Below are positions 26,912 through 35,727 of a stretch of DNA of 64,000 nucleotides, one piece after another. The stretch comes from Microvirga mediterraneensis (GTDB lineage: Bacteria; Pseudomonadota; Alphaproteobacteria; Rhizobiales; Beijerinckiaceae). The notes below the pieces were generated by a model. It was not told where the DNA came from, ran no database searches, and worked only from the letters and a program-made list of their open reading frames with translations. Numbering within the stretch: the first letter of the stretch is position 1; the number at the start of each line of letters is the position of its first letter. The translations under genes and the position numbers were made by a program. The DNA is taken from contig NZ_JACDXJ010000001.1 in assembly GCF_013520865.1 (NCBI RefSeq), forward strand, positions 310,001 to 374,000, written 5' to 3'.

Positions 26912-26985
26912 TGTCTCATTGTCATACCCTACGGTCCCCGGTTGCCGTGACCTGGATCTTGGCCTCTGCCGAGATTGGTGCGTAA
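26911..26985 (+). CDS. Putative 24-residue small protein with a perfect SD
   Basis: GTG start, then SHCHTLRSPVAVTWILASAEIGA and a TAA stop. The mature middle (VAVTWILASAEIGA) is mildly hydrophobic, and a Cys lies between two His residues near the N-terminus. I do not recognise the family. It has its own intergenic space, an extraordinarily strong SD and a classic terminator 45 bases after the stop. That looks like a stand-alone small gene, not a leader, because the next gene downstream is on the other strand. A non-coding role of the RNA is the alternative. Confidence 0.55.
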   Translation: MSHCHTLRSPVAVTWILASAEIGA

Positions 26986-27030
26986 CGCACGTTTAGGGCG
27001 GCTCTTTGCGGGCCGTGGAACCGACAATGG

Positions 27031-27062
27031 AAAGGCCGCCCTCGAGGGCGGCCTTTCTTTTT
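27031..27062 (+). terminator. Rho-independent terminator of the small unit
   Basis: AAAGGCCGCCC-TCGA-GGGCGGCCTTT is a perfect palindrome followed by CTTTTT. It is a textbook terminator for rightward transcription from the small ORF. It may also stop leftward transcripts of the deacylase gene, though the T-run on that side is short. Confidence 0.9.
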
Positions 27063-27076
27063 GGCCTCAAGGGTCT

Positions 27077-28192
27077 TTACGCCCCGAGCAGCTTGCCCGT
27101 CCGCTTAGCCTTGGTGCCGGCGACCTTGGCGATCCGCATGCCCTTCGTGGCGAAGCGGACGGCGACCCGGGCGAACATCACGCCGTCGGTGGGCGCCTTG
27201 GCCGGGGTCACGGCGCCGGTCAGCGGGTCGATCACCTCCGCAAGGACGTCGCCTTCCTTCACCTTCGCGCCGATCTCGGCCCTGAACACCAGGATGCCGT
27301 TCTCGGGAGCCTGGAGCGGCTCGGAAGCGGCCAGGGGGGTGGGCCGGCACAGGGCCTCGGGCACCCGGGGCGCCTCGCCGGCGATGGCGCCGCGCAGGAC
27401 CAGGTAATCGACCAGGGCGGCCGCGTCGGCCTTTCCGGTCTCGTGGGTCACGTCGCGCTCGCCCCGGAACTCCAGCGTCGTGGAATGGCAGGCGAACGGG
27501 ATCGGATGATCCGGGAAGCGGTCGGCGAGCTCCGCCCAGGGGCGGCTGCAGGCCTCGTCGAAGGGTTCGTCGCCCGACTCGTCGGCGAGGAGATAGGCAT
27601 GGGAGCCGAGGAGCGCCGAGAGCGGCGCGAATTCCTCCGCTGAGCGGGTATGGGTGTAGAGGTGCACCACGGCTTCGGAATCGCAGTGCAGGTCGAGCAC
27701 GATGTCCGCTTCCTGGGCCAGCCCCAGCAGGGCCTTCTTCATGACCTCGGCGGCGTTGGACGGCTGCCAGACCGCCAGCTCGGCCCGCAGGGCCTCGCGG
27801 ATCAGGCGGACATTCGCCTCCCCGTCCTGGGTGAGCCTGCCCGCGACCCGCTCAGCCACTTTCGGGACGAGATGCGGATAGCCCCGGTTGAAGTTGACGC
27901 CGTCGGCGAGATGGAAGCGGCCGATATGGTCGCCCATGACCCGCTGGGCGAGGCCGATGGGATTGGCGGCGGGCACGAGGACGATCTCGCCTTTAATCCT
28001 TCCCTCGGCCTCGAGAGCCGTCAGGCGCTCGCGCAGGTGGTGGGCCGCGATCATGCCGGGGATCTCGTCCGCATGGAGGGAGGCCTGGACGTAGATGCGG
28101 GGGCGCACGCCCTCCTGTCCGAAGCGCTGGACCGTCAGCGACAGGTCGACACCGGGCGCGAGGGGCGAAAGAGCAATCTGTTCTGTTTTCAT
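27077..28192 (-). CDS. Succinylglutamate desuccinylase/aspartoacylase-family zinc deacylase
   Basis: This 371-residue M14-like metallo-hydrolase has the zinc motif LHADEIPG (H40, E43) and a second ligand region LDLHCDSEAVVHLYTH. A C-terminal beta domain of biotinyl/lipoyl-like character follows (IGAKVKEGDVLAEVIDP). Members remove acyl groups from N-acyl amino acids or act on peptide-like substrates. The start MKTEQIAL was chosen because a start 42 bases upstream adds an unusual basic stretch. It follows glk by 66 bases. The substrate is unknown. Confidence 0.8.
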   Translation of the reverse strand: MKTEQIALSPLAPGVDLSLTVQRFGQEGVRPRIYVQASLHADEIPGMIAAHHLRERLTALEAEGRIKGEIVLVPAANPIGLAQRVMGDHIGRFHLADGVNFNRGYPHLVPKVAERVAGRLTQDGEANVRLIREALRAELAVWQPSNAAEVMKKALLGLAQEADIVLDLHCDSEAVVHLYTHTRSAEEFAPLSALLGSHAYLLADESGDEPFDEACSRPWAELADRFPDHPIPFACHSTTLEFRGERDVTHETGKADAAALVDYLVLRGAIAGEAPRVPEALCRPTPLAASEPLQAPENGILVFRAEIGAKVKEGDVLAEVIDPLTGAVTPAKAPTDGVMFARVAVRFATKGMRIAKVAGTKAKRTGKLLGA

Positions 28193-28258
28193 ATGCGACC
28201 AAAAGGGTTCCGACGCGGGAGACGGGCGCGCCATCCCCGTGCGTTCTCAGCAGTGCCT

Positions 28259-29257
28259 TCAGGTAGCCTGCCACCCTTGCGATTGGAAGATGAAACGCTG
28301 CGGATTCGACACGATGGCGGCCAAGCCCTCCAGGGCCGGCTCGGGATTGACGATGGCATAGACCGGAACCTTCCGGGCCCAGGCATCGTGCGGCGCCTTG
28401 CGGTCGAACGCGTCCCGGAAGTCGCCCGCCTGGAGGATGTCGACCATGCGCGGCGCGATGCCGCCGGCGATGAAGACGCCGCCGGAGGATTCGAAGGTCA
28501 GCGCCAGATCCCCGGCGAAGCGCCCGAGGAAGCGGGCGAAATGCCTCAGCGCATCCATGGCCAGCGCGTCGCCCTCCCGGGCCGCCGCCAGCACGTCGTT
28601 AGGAATCGTGAAGGGGCAGTCCACGCAGCGATGGGCGGCCAGGGCCTTGGCGATGCGGAACAGGCCGGGCCCCGACAGCACGACCTCTCCCGAGACCCGT
28701 CCGCCGACCCGCTCCAGATGCGGCCAGATGGCGGCCTCCTCGTCGTTCGTCGGCCCGAATTCCATATGCCCCGCCTCGGTCGCGAGGATCGCTAGGCGAT
28801 CCTCCACTGGGACCAGGGCCCCTGCCCCAAGGCCCGTTCCGGGACCGAGCACGACGCGGGCACCGTGTTTCGGCGGCGGGAACGTGCCGATGGGCGCAAG
28901 ATCGCCCTTGGCCTCGTCAAGCACCGCCACGGAGGCGGCGACGGGCGTGTAGTCGTTGACGAGGGTGACGCGCTCGAGGTTCAGCGCCTTGCCGATGGCC
29001 TGCGCGTCGATCACCCAGCTCGCATTGGTGAGGCGGATCGCGGGCGCATCCACGCGGGTCGCCACCGCGATGATGGCTGAGCGGGGCGCGGGGCCATCAT
29101 AGGCTTCGAGCGCGATCCTGATCGCTCCGGCCGGGTCGGGCGTCTGCGCCGTCAGCTTGCGCGGCAGAAGTTTGACGGCCGCTCCGGGCGCGGACAGCAC
29201 GGCGAAGCGGGCGTTGGTCCCGCCGATATCCCCGAGCAGAACAGGAAATGCAAACAT
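28259..29257 (-). CDS. glk: Glucokinase
   Basis: This 332-residue bacterial Glk-type hexokinase has the phosphate-1 loop LGDIGGTNARFAVL, the central VVLGPGTGLGAGALV and the catalytic-site region ATEAGHMEFGP. GGVFIAGGIAPRM lies near the C-terminus. It makes glucose-6-P from free glucose with ATP. It lies 47 bases after a GH15 hydrolase gene in a run otsA-otsB-GH15-glk. It could therefore take up glucose freed from trehalose or glucans by the hydrolase. Confidence 0.93.
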   Translation of the reverse strand: MFAFPVLLGDIGGTNARFAVLSAPGAAVKLLPRKLTAQTPDPAGAIRIALEAYDGPAPRSAIIAVATRVDAPAIRLTNASWVIDAQAIGKALNLERVTLVNDYTPVAASVAVLDEAKGDLAPIGTFPPPKHGARVVLGPGTGLGAGALVPVEDRLAILATEAGHMEFGPTNDEEAAIWPHLERVGGRVSGEVVLSGPGLFRIAKALAAHRCVDCPFTIPNDVLAAAREGDALAMDALRHFARFLGRFAGDLALTFESSGGVFIAGGIAPRMVDILQAGDFRDAFDRKAPHDAWARKVPVYAIVNPEPALEGLAAIVSNPQRFIFQSQGWQAT

Positions 29258-29304
29258 CGAAGCCTATCGTCCTTTCTGCCTCTTTCCGCGCCCGAAGACC
29301 GCGA

Positions 29305-31113
29305 TCAGAACGCTTCCTCCCAGCTCCGACTCAGGCGCACGGCGGAGTTGATGAGGCCGACCATGGAATAAGTCTGCGGGAAATTCCCCCACAATTCCCC
29401 GGTTGTGAAATCCGCATCTTCCGAGAAGAGCCCGAAGGAATTGCGCAAGCTCAGGATGTGCTCGAACAGTTCCTTCGCCTCGTCCTTGCGCCCGATGGCG
29501 TTCAGCGCATCCACGTACCAGAAGCCGCAGATCATGAAAGCCGTATGCATGAGGCCGAAATCGTCTTCCACATCATAACGCAGGAGAAGATCGCCGCGCC
29601 GCAGCTTCGCGCCCACCGCTTCCACGGTCGCGATGAAGCGCGGATCCTCGGCCTTCACGAAATCGAGCTCCGCCAGCAGCAGAAGCGTCGCATCGAGATC
29701 CTTGCCGTCGAAGGAGGACACGAAGGTCCCCGTCTCGGAATTGTAGGCGCGCTCGTTGATCACCCTGTGCATGTGGTCGGCATTCTCCCGCCAGAACGCG
29801 GCCCGGTCCTCGCGTCCCATGGCTTCGGCGATCTTGACGAGACGATCGCAGGCCGCCCAGCACATCACGCTCGGAAAGGTATGAACGGCCGCCTTGGTGC
29901 GCAGTTCCCACGGGCCGGCATCGGGCTGGTCGAAAACCTCGATGGCCCGGTGTCCCAGCTTTTCCAGATGCGCGAACAGGGCCCGGTTGCCGGTACGGAT
30001 CAGGCGCCTGTCGAGGAAGGCGTGCACGGAGGCCAGGACGACGCTGCCATAAGCATCGTTCTGGATCTGCGTGTAGGCCGCGTTGCCCACGCGCACGGGC
30101 CCCATGCCGCGATAGCCGGCCAGCGCCGTCGCCTCCCGCTCGTCCAGATCGGGCGAGCGCGTGATGCTGAAGAGCGGCGGCATGTCCTTCTGGTCGGGGA
30201 TCGCTTCCATGTCATCGACGATGTTGGTGATATAGGTGAGGTATTCCTCCATCGTCTTGGTGGTGCCGAGCCGGTTCAGGGCCTGGATGACGAAATAGGC
30301 GTCGCGCAGCCAACAATAGCGGTAGTCCCAGTTGCGTTTGGTGTGCGGCGCTTCCGGCACCGAGGTGGTGAGCGCCGCCACGATGGCGCCCGTCTCCTCG
30401 TAGTTGCAGAGCTTGAGCGTGATGGCGGCGCGGATTACCGCCTCCTGCCAGTCGAACGGGATCGAGAGCGAGCGCACCCAGTCGCGCCAGAAATCGACCG
30501 TGCTGTCGAGGAAGGCGCGGGCCGTGGAATCCGTCTCCGACCGGAGCGGTTCGTCCTCGCCGAAGAAGAATGACAGGGGCCGGTCGACCACGAAGGGCCT
30601 CTCGTCCTGCACATAGGACACGGAGGCGTCGGTGGTGAGCCGCAGCGAATAGGCCGGACCGACGAAGCGCAGGTGGTTGCTGCCGCGGGTCAGGCTGGGC
30701 GGGCAGCCGCCCCAGTCGTAATGGGGCCGCAGGCGCACGCGGATGCGCGGACGCCCTTTCACCGGGTAGACCCGGCGGATCAGCATCGGTGGACGGAAGG
30801 TGCGGTCGTAATGCTTGAAGCGCGGTGCGAAATCCGTGACCTCGAGAATATTGCCGAAGGAGTCCGTCATGCGCGACACGAGAACGGCCGTGTTCTCGAG
30901 ATAGGTCTGCTCGCAGCTGACCATGCCGACCATGTCGATGGCGAAGATTCCCTTCTGCTCCGCGTCGGTCCGGCCCTCCGGGCTGTCGAGCAGGGCGGAA
31001 AACACCGGGTCGCCGTCGAAGCGGGGAAAGCAGCTCCAGACGATCTGCGCACGGCGGTCCACAAGGGCCGAGATCGTGCAGTTGCCGATGACGGCAAGAT
31101 CTAGCGAACTCAT
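29305..31113 (-). CDS. Glycoside hydrolase family 15 protein (glucoamylase/trehalase-like)
   Basis: This 602-residue cytoplasmic GH15 enzyme has an N-terminal beta-sandwich (MSSLDLAVIGNCTISALVDR) and an (alpha/alpha)6 barrel. WDYRYCWLRDA marks the active-site region and LWGNFPQTYSMVGLINSA the C-terminal end. The ATG at 31113 begins one base after the otsB stop and has GGGGA ahead, which decides the start. GH15 members hydrolyse terminal alpha-glucosides, and mycobacterial ones are trehalases. With otsAB before it and glk after it, trehalose is a credible substrate. Confidence 0.88.
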   Translation of the reverse strand: MSSLDLAVIGNCTISALVDRRAQIVWSCFPRFDGDPVFSALLDSPEGRTDAEQKGIFAIDMVGMVSCEQTYLENTAVLVSRMTDSFGNILEVTDFAPRFKHYDRTFRPPMLIRRVYPVKGRPRIRVRLRPHYDWGGCPPSLTRGSNHLRFVGPAYSLRLTTDASVSYVQDERPFVVDRPLSFFFGEDEPLRSETDSTARAFLDSTVDFWRDWVRSLSIPFDWQEAVIRAAITLKLCNYEETGAIVAALTTSVPEAPHTKRNWDYRYCWLRDAYFVIQALNRLGTTKTMEEYLTYITNIVDDMEAIPDQKDMPPLFSITRSPDLDEREATALAGYRGMGPVRVGNAAYTQIQNDAYGSVVLASVHAFLDRRLIRTGNRALFAHLEKLGHRAIEVFDQPDAGPWELRTKAAVHTFPSVMCWAACDRLVKIAEAMGREDRAAFWRENADHMHRVINERAYNSETGTFVSSFDGKDLDATLLLLAELDFVKAEDPRFIATVEAVGAKLRRGDLLLRYDVEDDFGLMHTAFMICGFWYVDALNAIGRKDEAKELFEHILSLRNSFGLFSEDADFTTGELWGNFPQTYSMVGLINSAVRLSRSWEEAF

Positions 31114-31114
31114 A

Positions 31115-31867
31115 TCAGTATTCATCCCCTTTGAAAGGCGGCGTCCCTTCGTAAGCCCACGTGGACAGGCAATGTCGCAGATCCGAAGGCGTTCCAAGGC
31201 GGACCTTGGCAATGGTGTCCCCCTGGCCGATGCGCACGGACAGGCCATCATGAGCATTGACGGTCTTGAAGCCATGCTCGTCGGTGAGATCGTCGCCGAT
31301 GAAGATCGGACGCCGACCCTTGTAGGGAGCTTCCTGGAGAAATCTCTCGATCACCTTGCCCTTCCCGGCCGCCGAGGGAAGGATTTCTGCCACAGCTTTC
31401 CCGTGTTGAACACGGTAATCCGCACCGAGCGCCTCGACGGCCGCCCGGGCGGTGGCGAGGGCGAAATCCTTCTCATGCGGAGCAAGGCGCCAATGGATGG
31501 CGACGGAGCAGCCCTTGTCCTCGATCAGGACGCCCTCCTTATCGGCAACGATCCTGCACAGGCGCTCGACCGCCTCCCGCAGGGCGGGGTGCTCGTCGGG
31601 ATCGCACATGGAGAGGTGGCCGGCAATGCGATGCTCGAGCCCGTGAAGCCCGGCCATGTCGAAGACATGTGGAGCGAAGCGCGCATCGAGGAACTCGACG
31701 GGGCGTCCGCTGATGATCGCGAGCGCCCCGCCGAGCCGCTCCTGCAGGCGGGTGAGAATGTCCGGCAGGGCCGGGTCGACGGCCACCGCATCGGGCCGTT
31801 CGACGATGTCGACGAGGGTTCCGTCGAAATCGAGAAACAGCGCGCAGTCCTTGTTCATATCAGGCAT
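31115..31867 (-). CDS. otsB: Trehalose-6-phosphate phosphatase
   Basis: This 250-residue HAD-superfamily phosphatase has the nucleophile motif LFLDFDGTLVD, motif II IISGRP and the late motif IFIGDDLTDEHGF. It releases trehalose from trehalose-6-P. It lies 21 bases after otsA and directly abuts the GH15 gene. An ATG 9 bases downstream of the listed start is equally possible. The length is typical for bacterial OtsB. Confidence 0.95.
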   Translation of the reverse strand: MPDMNKDCALFLDFDGTLVDIVERPDAVAVDPALPDILTRLQERLGGALAIISGRPVEFLDARFAPHVFDMAGLHGLEHRIAGHLSMCDPDEHPALREAVERLCRIVADKEGVLIEDKGCSVAIHWRLAPHEKDFALATARAAVEALGADYRVQHGKAVAEILPSAAGKGKVIERFLQEAPYKGRRPIFIGDDLTDEHGFKTVNAHDGLSVRIGQGDTIAKVRLGTPSDLRHCLSTWAYEGTPPFKGDEY

Positions 31868-31888
31868 CGAATCGGGTCTCGCAGGGTT

Positions 31889-34123
31889 TCACGCATTGGC
31901 CGGTGCGAGCTTCCGCCCCCTGGCGATCAAACGCCTGATCCGCTGCTGCTTGCGCAGGCGGGAGGCGGCCAGCAGCATCTGGCCCGCCCAGCGATAGACG
32001 TTTCTCTCCTTGACCTGATCGCGCATCAGCCGCATCCGCTCCCGTTGTTCGGGCTGCGGCATGGTCAGCGCGCGGTTGATGGCCTCGCCCATGGCGTGGG
32101 CGTTATACGGATTCACGATCAACGCTTCGGACAGCTCGCGGGATGCACCGGCGAAGGCCGACAGGATGAGCACGCCCTGTTCGTCGTCCCGCGCGGCCAC
32201 GAACTCCTTGGCGACGAGATTCATGCCGTCGTGCAGGCTCGACACGATGCACAGATCCGCCGCGCGGAAAAGCTCGAAGACCTGGGCGGGCTCGTGATGG
32301 CGCACGAGCAGCTTGATGGGCTCGTAGCCGTTGCCGCCGTGCCTCTCGTTGATGTCGCGCGCCAAGGCTTCGGCCTCTTCCTGGAGCTGGCGGTAATTGG
32401 AAAGCTTGCTTCTGGTAGGCGCCGCAACCTGAACGAAGGCAAAATTACCATGCCATTCCGGATGCTCCGTCAGCAGCACATCGATGGCCTGCATGCGGTC
32501 GAGAATGCCCTTCGTATAGTCGAAGCGTTCGATGCCGACGCCGATGCGCATGTCGGGAGACAGACCCAGACGCTCGCGTACGATCCTGCGGCATTCCTCC
32601 ACGGGCTTCTGGCCCTCCATGGCGGTGGGCGGCCACTCGATGGAGATCGGATAGGGGCGGATCAGGGTTTCCTCGCCGCCGAAGATCACCGAATCCTTCT
32701 CCCGGTCGATGCGGCTTTCCACATAGGAATCGACCGCGTCCATGAAGTTGTTGCAATGGGCCTGGGTGTGGAAGCCGAGGATCGAGGAGCCCAGGAGCCC
32801 GTCGATGATCTCCTCGCGCCAGGGACAGATGCCGAAGGTCTCCGCATTGGGCCAGGGGATGTGCCAGAAGGTCACGATGGTGGCCCGGGGCAGCCGGTCG
32901 CGGATCATGCGCGGCAGCAGGGCGAAGTGGTAGTCCTGCACGAGGATGATCGGATCCTCGCGCTTGGCCTCGGCCACGATCGCCTCGGCGAATTTCTCGT
33001 TGACGGACCGGTAGTACTGCCAGTCCGCCTCCCGGAAGATCGGCCGCACGAAGGCGATGTGGCACAGCGGCCAAAGTCCCTCGTTGGCCGCGCCGTAATA
33101 ATACCCGTCCTGCTCCTCGTCCGTGAGCCAGACGCGGCGCAGGGTGTAGGACGGGTGATTCGGCGGCACGGGCACCCGGTCGTTGGCATCGACCGTCTCC
33201 CGGTCGGCCGTGCCGCTGCCATGGGCGACCCATGTGCCTCCGCAGGCGCGCACCACCGGCTCCAGGGCCGAGACGAGGCCGCTGGCCGGGATCTGCAGGG
33301 AGATCTCGCCGCTCTCCGTCCGGTTGTGGATGTACGGCTCGCGATTCGACACCACGATGACCTCCGAGCCCGACAGCTCGTTGGAGAGGGCGGCCCTCAG
33401 GGTTTCGGGGCTCCAGTCCGTATGGGCGGCGTCGATGGTCCGCCGCGAGGCTTCCAGTTCCTGGAGCACGTCGCGGATTTCCTGCCCGAGCGGAATGATA
33501 TTCTCCTCGACGGGCGGGTTGGCGTTGCCCGCGCGGGCGCTTTCGAGGGCCTGCCGGATGGACGCCAGCCAGCGGCGCATGATGATGGCCGCGATCATGG
33601 CCGCCAGGGCCGCGGCCCCGAAGGCGACGCCGGCGAGCGCCAGGAAGAGATAGTTCCTCGCCTCCCCGCCGCGCTGATCGGCATAGCTCAGGTCGTGCAG
33701 CACCACGAGATGCCCGGTCCGTCCCCCGACATTGAGCGGGAAGGAGCTGACCAGGATGTTGTGATCCTGGTTCCTGACGACGGAGAAGCTTTCCGCGTCG
33801 GACCGGGAGGCCTCCCGGCAGGAGAAGGACGGCGGCATGTTGCTGGTGGGGAAGCGCAGTTCCTGCCCGTCGCAATAGCCGATGGCGAGAACGCGCTCGT
33901 CGGTGGCGATGCGCTCGAACAGGATGCCGGCCTGCTGGGTGTCGTTGCGGGCCAGGAGACCGCTGACCTGGTCCCGGACGGAGTTGAAGACGAGGCGGGA
34001 TCGCAGCTCGACGTCGCGGCGCGACCATTGTTCCACGAAGGATGTAGCAAAGGGCAGCACGGCCAGGATGACGATGGCCGCGACGAGCATTGCGATACCG
34101 CCAAAGCGGAAGATGATCCTCAA
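31889..34123 (-). CDS. otsA: Trehalose-6-phosphate synthase fused to an N-terminal membrane sensor-like domain
   Basis: This 744-residue protein is far longer than classical OtsA (about 470). Residues 7-28 and 158-182 are membrane segments. Between them lies a periplasmic domain of about 130 residues with Cys84 and Cys102. Residues 180-232 look like a HAMP-type linker. From about 254 the GT20 synthase begins (VIVVSNREPYIHN), with VQDYHFALLPRMI, GVERFDYTKGI-like GIERFDYTKGILDR and LHDGMNLVAKEFV. It makes trehalose-6-P from UDP-glucose and glucose-6-P at the inner membrane face, possibly tuned by an external signal. It is first in an operon with otsB. Confidence 0.9.
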   Translation of the reverse strand: MRIIFRFGGIAMLVAAIVILAVLPFATSFVEQWSRRDVELRSRLVFNSVRDQVSGLLARNDTQQAGILFERIATDERVLAIGYCDGQELRFPTSNMPPSFSCREASRSDAESFSVVRNQDHNILVSSFPLNVGGRTGHLVVLHDLSYADQRGGEARNYLFLALAGVAFGAAALAAMIAAIIMRRWLASIRQALESARAGNANPPVEENIIPLGQEIRDVLQELEASRRTIDAAHTDWSPETLRAALSNELSGSEVIVVSNREPYIHNRTESGEISLQIPASGLVSALEPVVRACGGTWVAHGSGTADRETVDANDRVPVPPNHPSYTLRRVWLTDEEQDGYYYGAANEGLWPLCHIAFVRPIFREADWQYYRSVNEKFAEAIVAEAKREDPIILVQDYHFALLPRMIRDRLPRATIVTFWHIPWPNAETFGICPWREEIIDGLLGSSILGFHTQAHCNNFMDAVDSYVESRIDREKDSVIFGGEETLIRPYPISIEWPPTAMEGQKPVEECRRIVRERLGLSPDMRIGVGIERFDYTKGILDRMQAIDVLLTEHPEWHGNFAFVQVAAPTRSKLSNYRQLQEEAEALARDINERHGGNGYEPIKLLVRHHEPAQVFELFRAADLCIVSSLHDGMNLVAKEFVAARDDEQGVLILSAFAGASRELSEALIVNPYNAHAMGEAINRALTMPQPEQRERMRLMRDQVKERNVYRWAGQMLLAASRLRKQQRIRRLIARGRKLAPANA

Positions 34124-34337
34124 AACGCTAAGTCCCTTAAGAATACCAAGGCCGTCATCGAGGCGGGCCGGTCCGATCCTGCGACGGGACCGCGGATTTT
34201 GCCTTCGATGGAGGAGCGCAGGAGAACGCAGCCCTCGCCCCTGTTATGGGTTCCCGAGCGGAACTTTCCAGGCTTGGCCGGTCTGCGGTCGATGCTCTTA
34301 CGCCTTGTTCGGCACAGGCAACGCTCTCGAGGGCTCG

Positions 34338-34384
34338 AACGAAAACCGCGGCCGAAGCTCATGGCCCCGACCGCGGTTTTCGTT
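34338..34384 (-). terminator. Terminator after the type I secretion genes
   Basis: AACGAAAACCGCGG and CCGCGGTTTTCGTT form a 14-bp stem around an 18-base loop, 20 bases after the HlyD stop on the minus strand. A/T-rich stem ends give T-runs on both strands, so it can act in either direction. Confidence 0.75.
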
Positions 34385-34404
34385 ATTCGTCCGGCAAGGA
34401 GAGA

Positions 34405-35727
34405 TCAATGCTCGCGGAAGGCGCGGGCGATCTGCTCTTCCATGGGCTTGAAGAAATACTCGAACGGGGTGCGCTGGTTCACCTCGACAAAGACCTCGGC
34501 CTGCATGCCGGCGATCAGATGGAGGTTCTCGAGCTTCTTGATTTCGTCCTGGGGCAGCTCGATCCGGATCGTGTAGAAGGTCGCGCCGGTCTGCTGGTCC
34601 CGCGACACGTCCGCCGAGATGCGGCTGACGGAGCCGTGCAGATCCGGGATCATGCGCGCATTCGAGGCATGGACCTTCACGGTCGCCTTCTGGCCCAGTT
34701 TCACCTGATCGATCTCGTTGGGCAGCACCTTGGCCTCGAGTTCGAGCTTGTCGTTCACCGGCACGATGTTCATCACCGGCTCGGCCGGGGAGATCACGCC
34801 GCCGATGGTGTGAACGTTCAGCTGGTGCACGTAGCCGTCGCTCGGCGCACGGATGTCGATGCGCTTCAGCTGGTCCTCGGCCGCCACGCGCCGCTCGGTA
34901 TATTCCGCGATCTTGCCCTGGATCTCGCGCAATTCCTGCATCGCCTCGGCGCGCATCTGCTCGTCGATCTGGATGATCTGGAACTTGGTCTCGGCGATCC
35001 GGCTCTCGGCCTGGGCGACGGCGGCGATGAGCTGGCCGCGCTGGCCCTCGATGCTCGCGGCGTCGCGCTCGAGAGCGTTCAGGCGGGTGATCGGAACCAG
35101 GTTCTTCTCGTAGAGGTCGCGAACGCCCTTGAGCTCCGCCACGATCAGATCGGCCTCGCGGGCCTTGGCCGTCTGCTGGGCCTTCAGGCCCACGATCTCG
35201 TCCTCGGACTGCGAAATGCGCTTGCGGAGCTGGTCCTTCTGCGCATCGCGGGAGGCGCCGCGCGCGGTGAAGAGCGTGCGCTCGGAGGACATGATCTTCT
35301 GGACGGCCGGTTCGCTGGTGCGGCTGGCGAATTCATCAGGCGTCCTGACCTCAGGCGATCCATCGCGCTCGGCTTCCAGGCGCGCCTGGCGGCCGAGATA
35401 CTCGTCGAGCTGCTTGGCCACCACCTGCAGGTTGGCGCGGGTCAAGGTCTCGTCCAGGCGGACTAGGAGATCGCCCTGGGACACCCGGTCGCCTTCCTTG
35501 ACCTTCAGCTCGCCGACGATACCGCCGGTCGAGTGCTGGACCTTCTTGACGCTGGTATCGACCACGAACTGGCCGCCGGCGACGACGGCGCCGGACAGGG
35601 TCGACGTGGCCGCCCAGAGGCCGATGGTCCCGCCGAAGAGGGCGATCATGGCCACGCCCGCGATGGTCGACTGACGCAGCATCCGCTGGTGCACGGAGGG
35701 TTTTTGGGGAGCTTGAATGACCAACAT
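34405..35727 (-). CDS. HlyD-family membrane fusion protein of a type I secretion system
   Basis: This 440-residue periplasmic adaptor has one N-terminal membrane segment (about 22-40), a lipoyl half (VKEGDRVSQGDLLVRLDET) and a long coiled coil (about 100-270). A C-terminal beta domain carries the AprE/PrtE-type IRAPSDGYVHQLNV. It bridges the inner-membrane ABC exporter and an outer-membrane TolC channel. The start codon abuts the upstream ABC gene's stop (TAAATG), so the two are coupled. No TolC gene is in the window. Confidence 0.92.
   Translation of the reverse strand: MLVIQAPQKPSVHQRMLRQSTIAGVAMIALFGGTIGLWAATSTLSGAVVAGGQFVVDTSVKKVQHSTGGIVGELKVKEGDRVSQGDLLVRLDETLTRANLQVVAKQLDEYLGRQARLEAERDGSPEVRTPDEFASRTSEPAVQKIMSSERTLFTARGASRDAQKDQLRKRISQSEDEIVGLKAQQTAKAREADLIVAELKGVRDLYEKNLVPITRLNALERDAASIEGQRGQLIAAVAQAESRIAETKFQIIQIDEQMRAEAMQELREIQGKIAEYTERRVAAEDQLKRIDIRAPSDGYVHQLNVHTIGGVISPAEPVMNIVPVNDKLELEAKVLPNEIDQVKLGQKATVKVHASNARMIPDLHGSVSRISADVSRDQQTGATFYTIRIELPQDEIKKLENLHLIAGMQAEVFVEVNQRTPFEYFFKPMEEQIARAFREH

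Noticed and set aside
30923..34576. 1217-codon open frame on the plus strand opposite the trehalose genes
   Set aside because: No domains or SD; GH15, OtsB and OtsA on the other strand have intact motifs. Shadow frame caused by high third-position GC.
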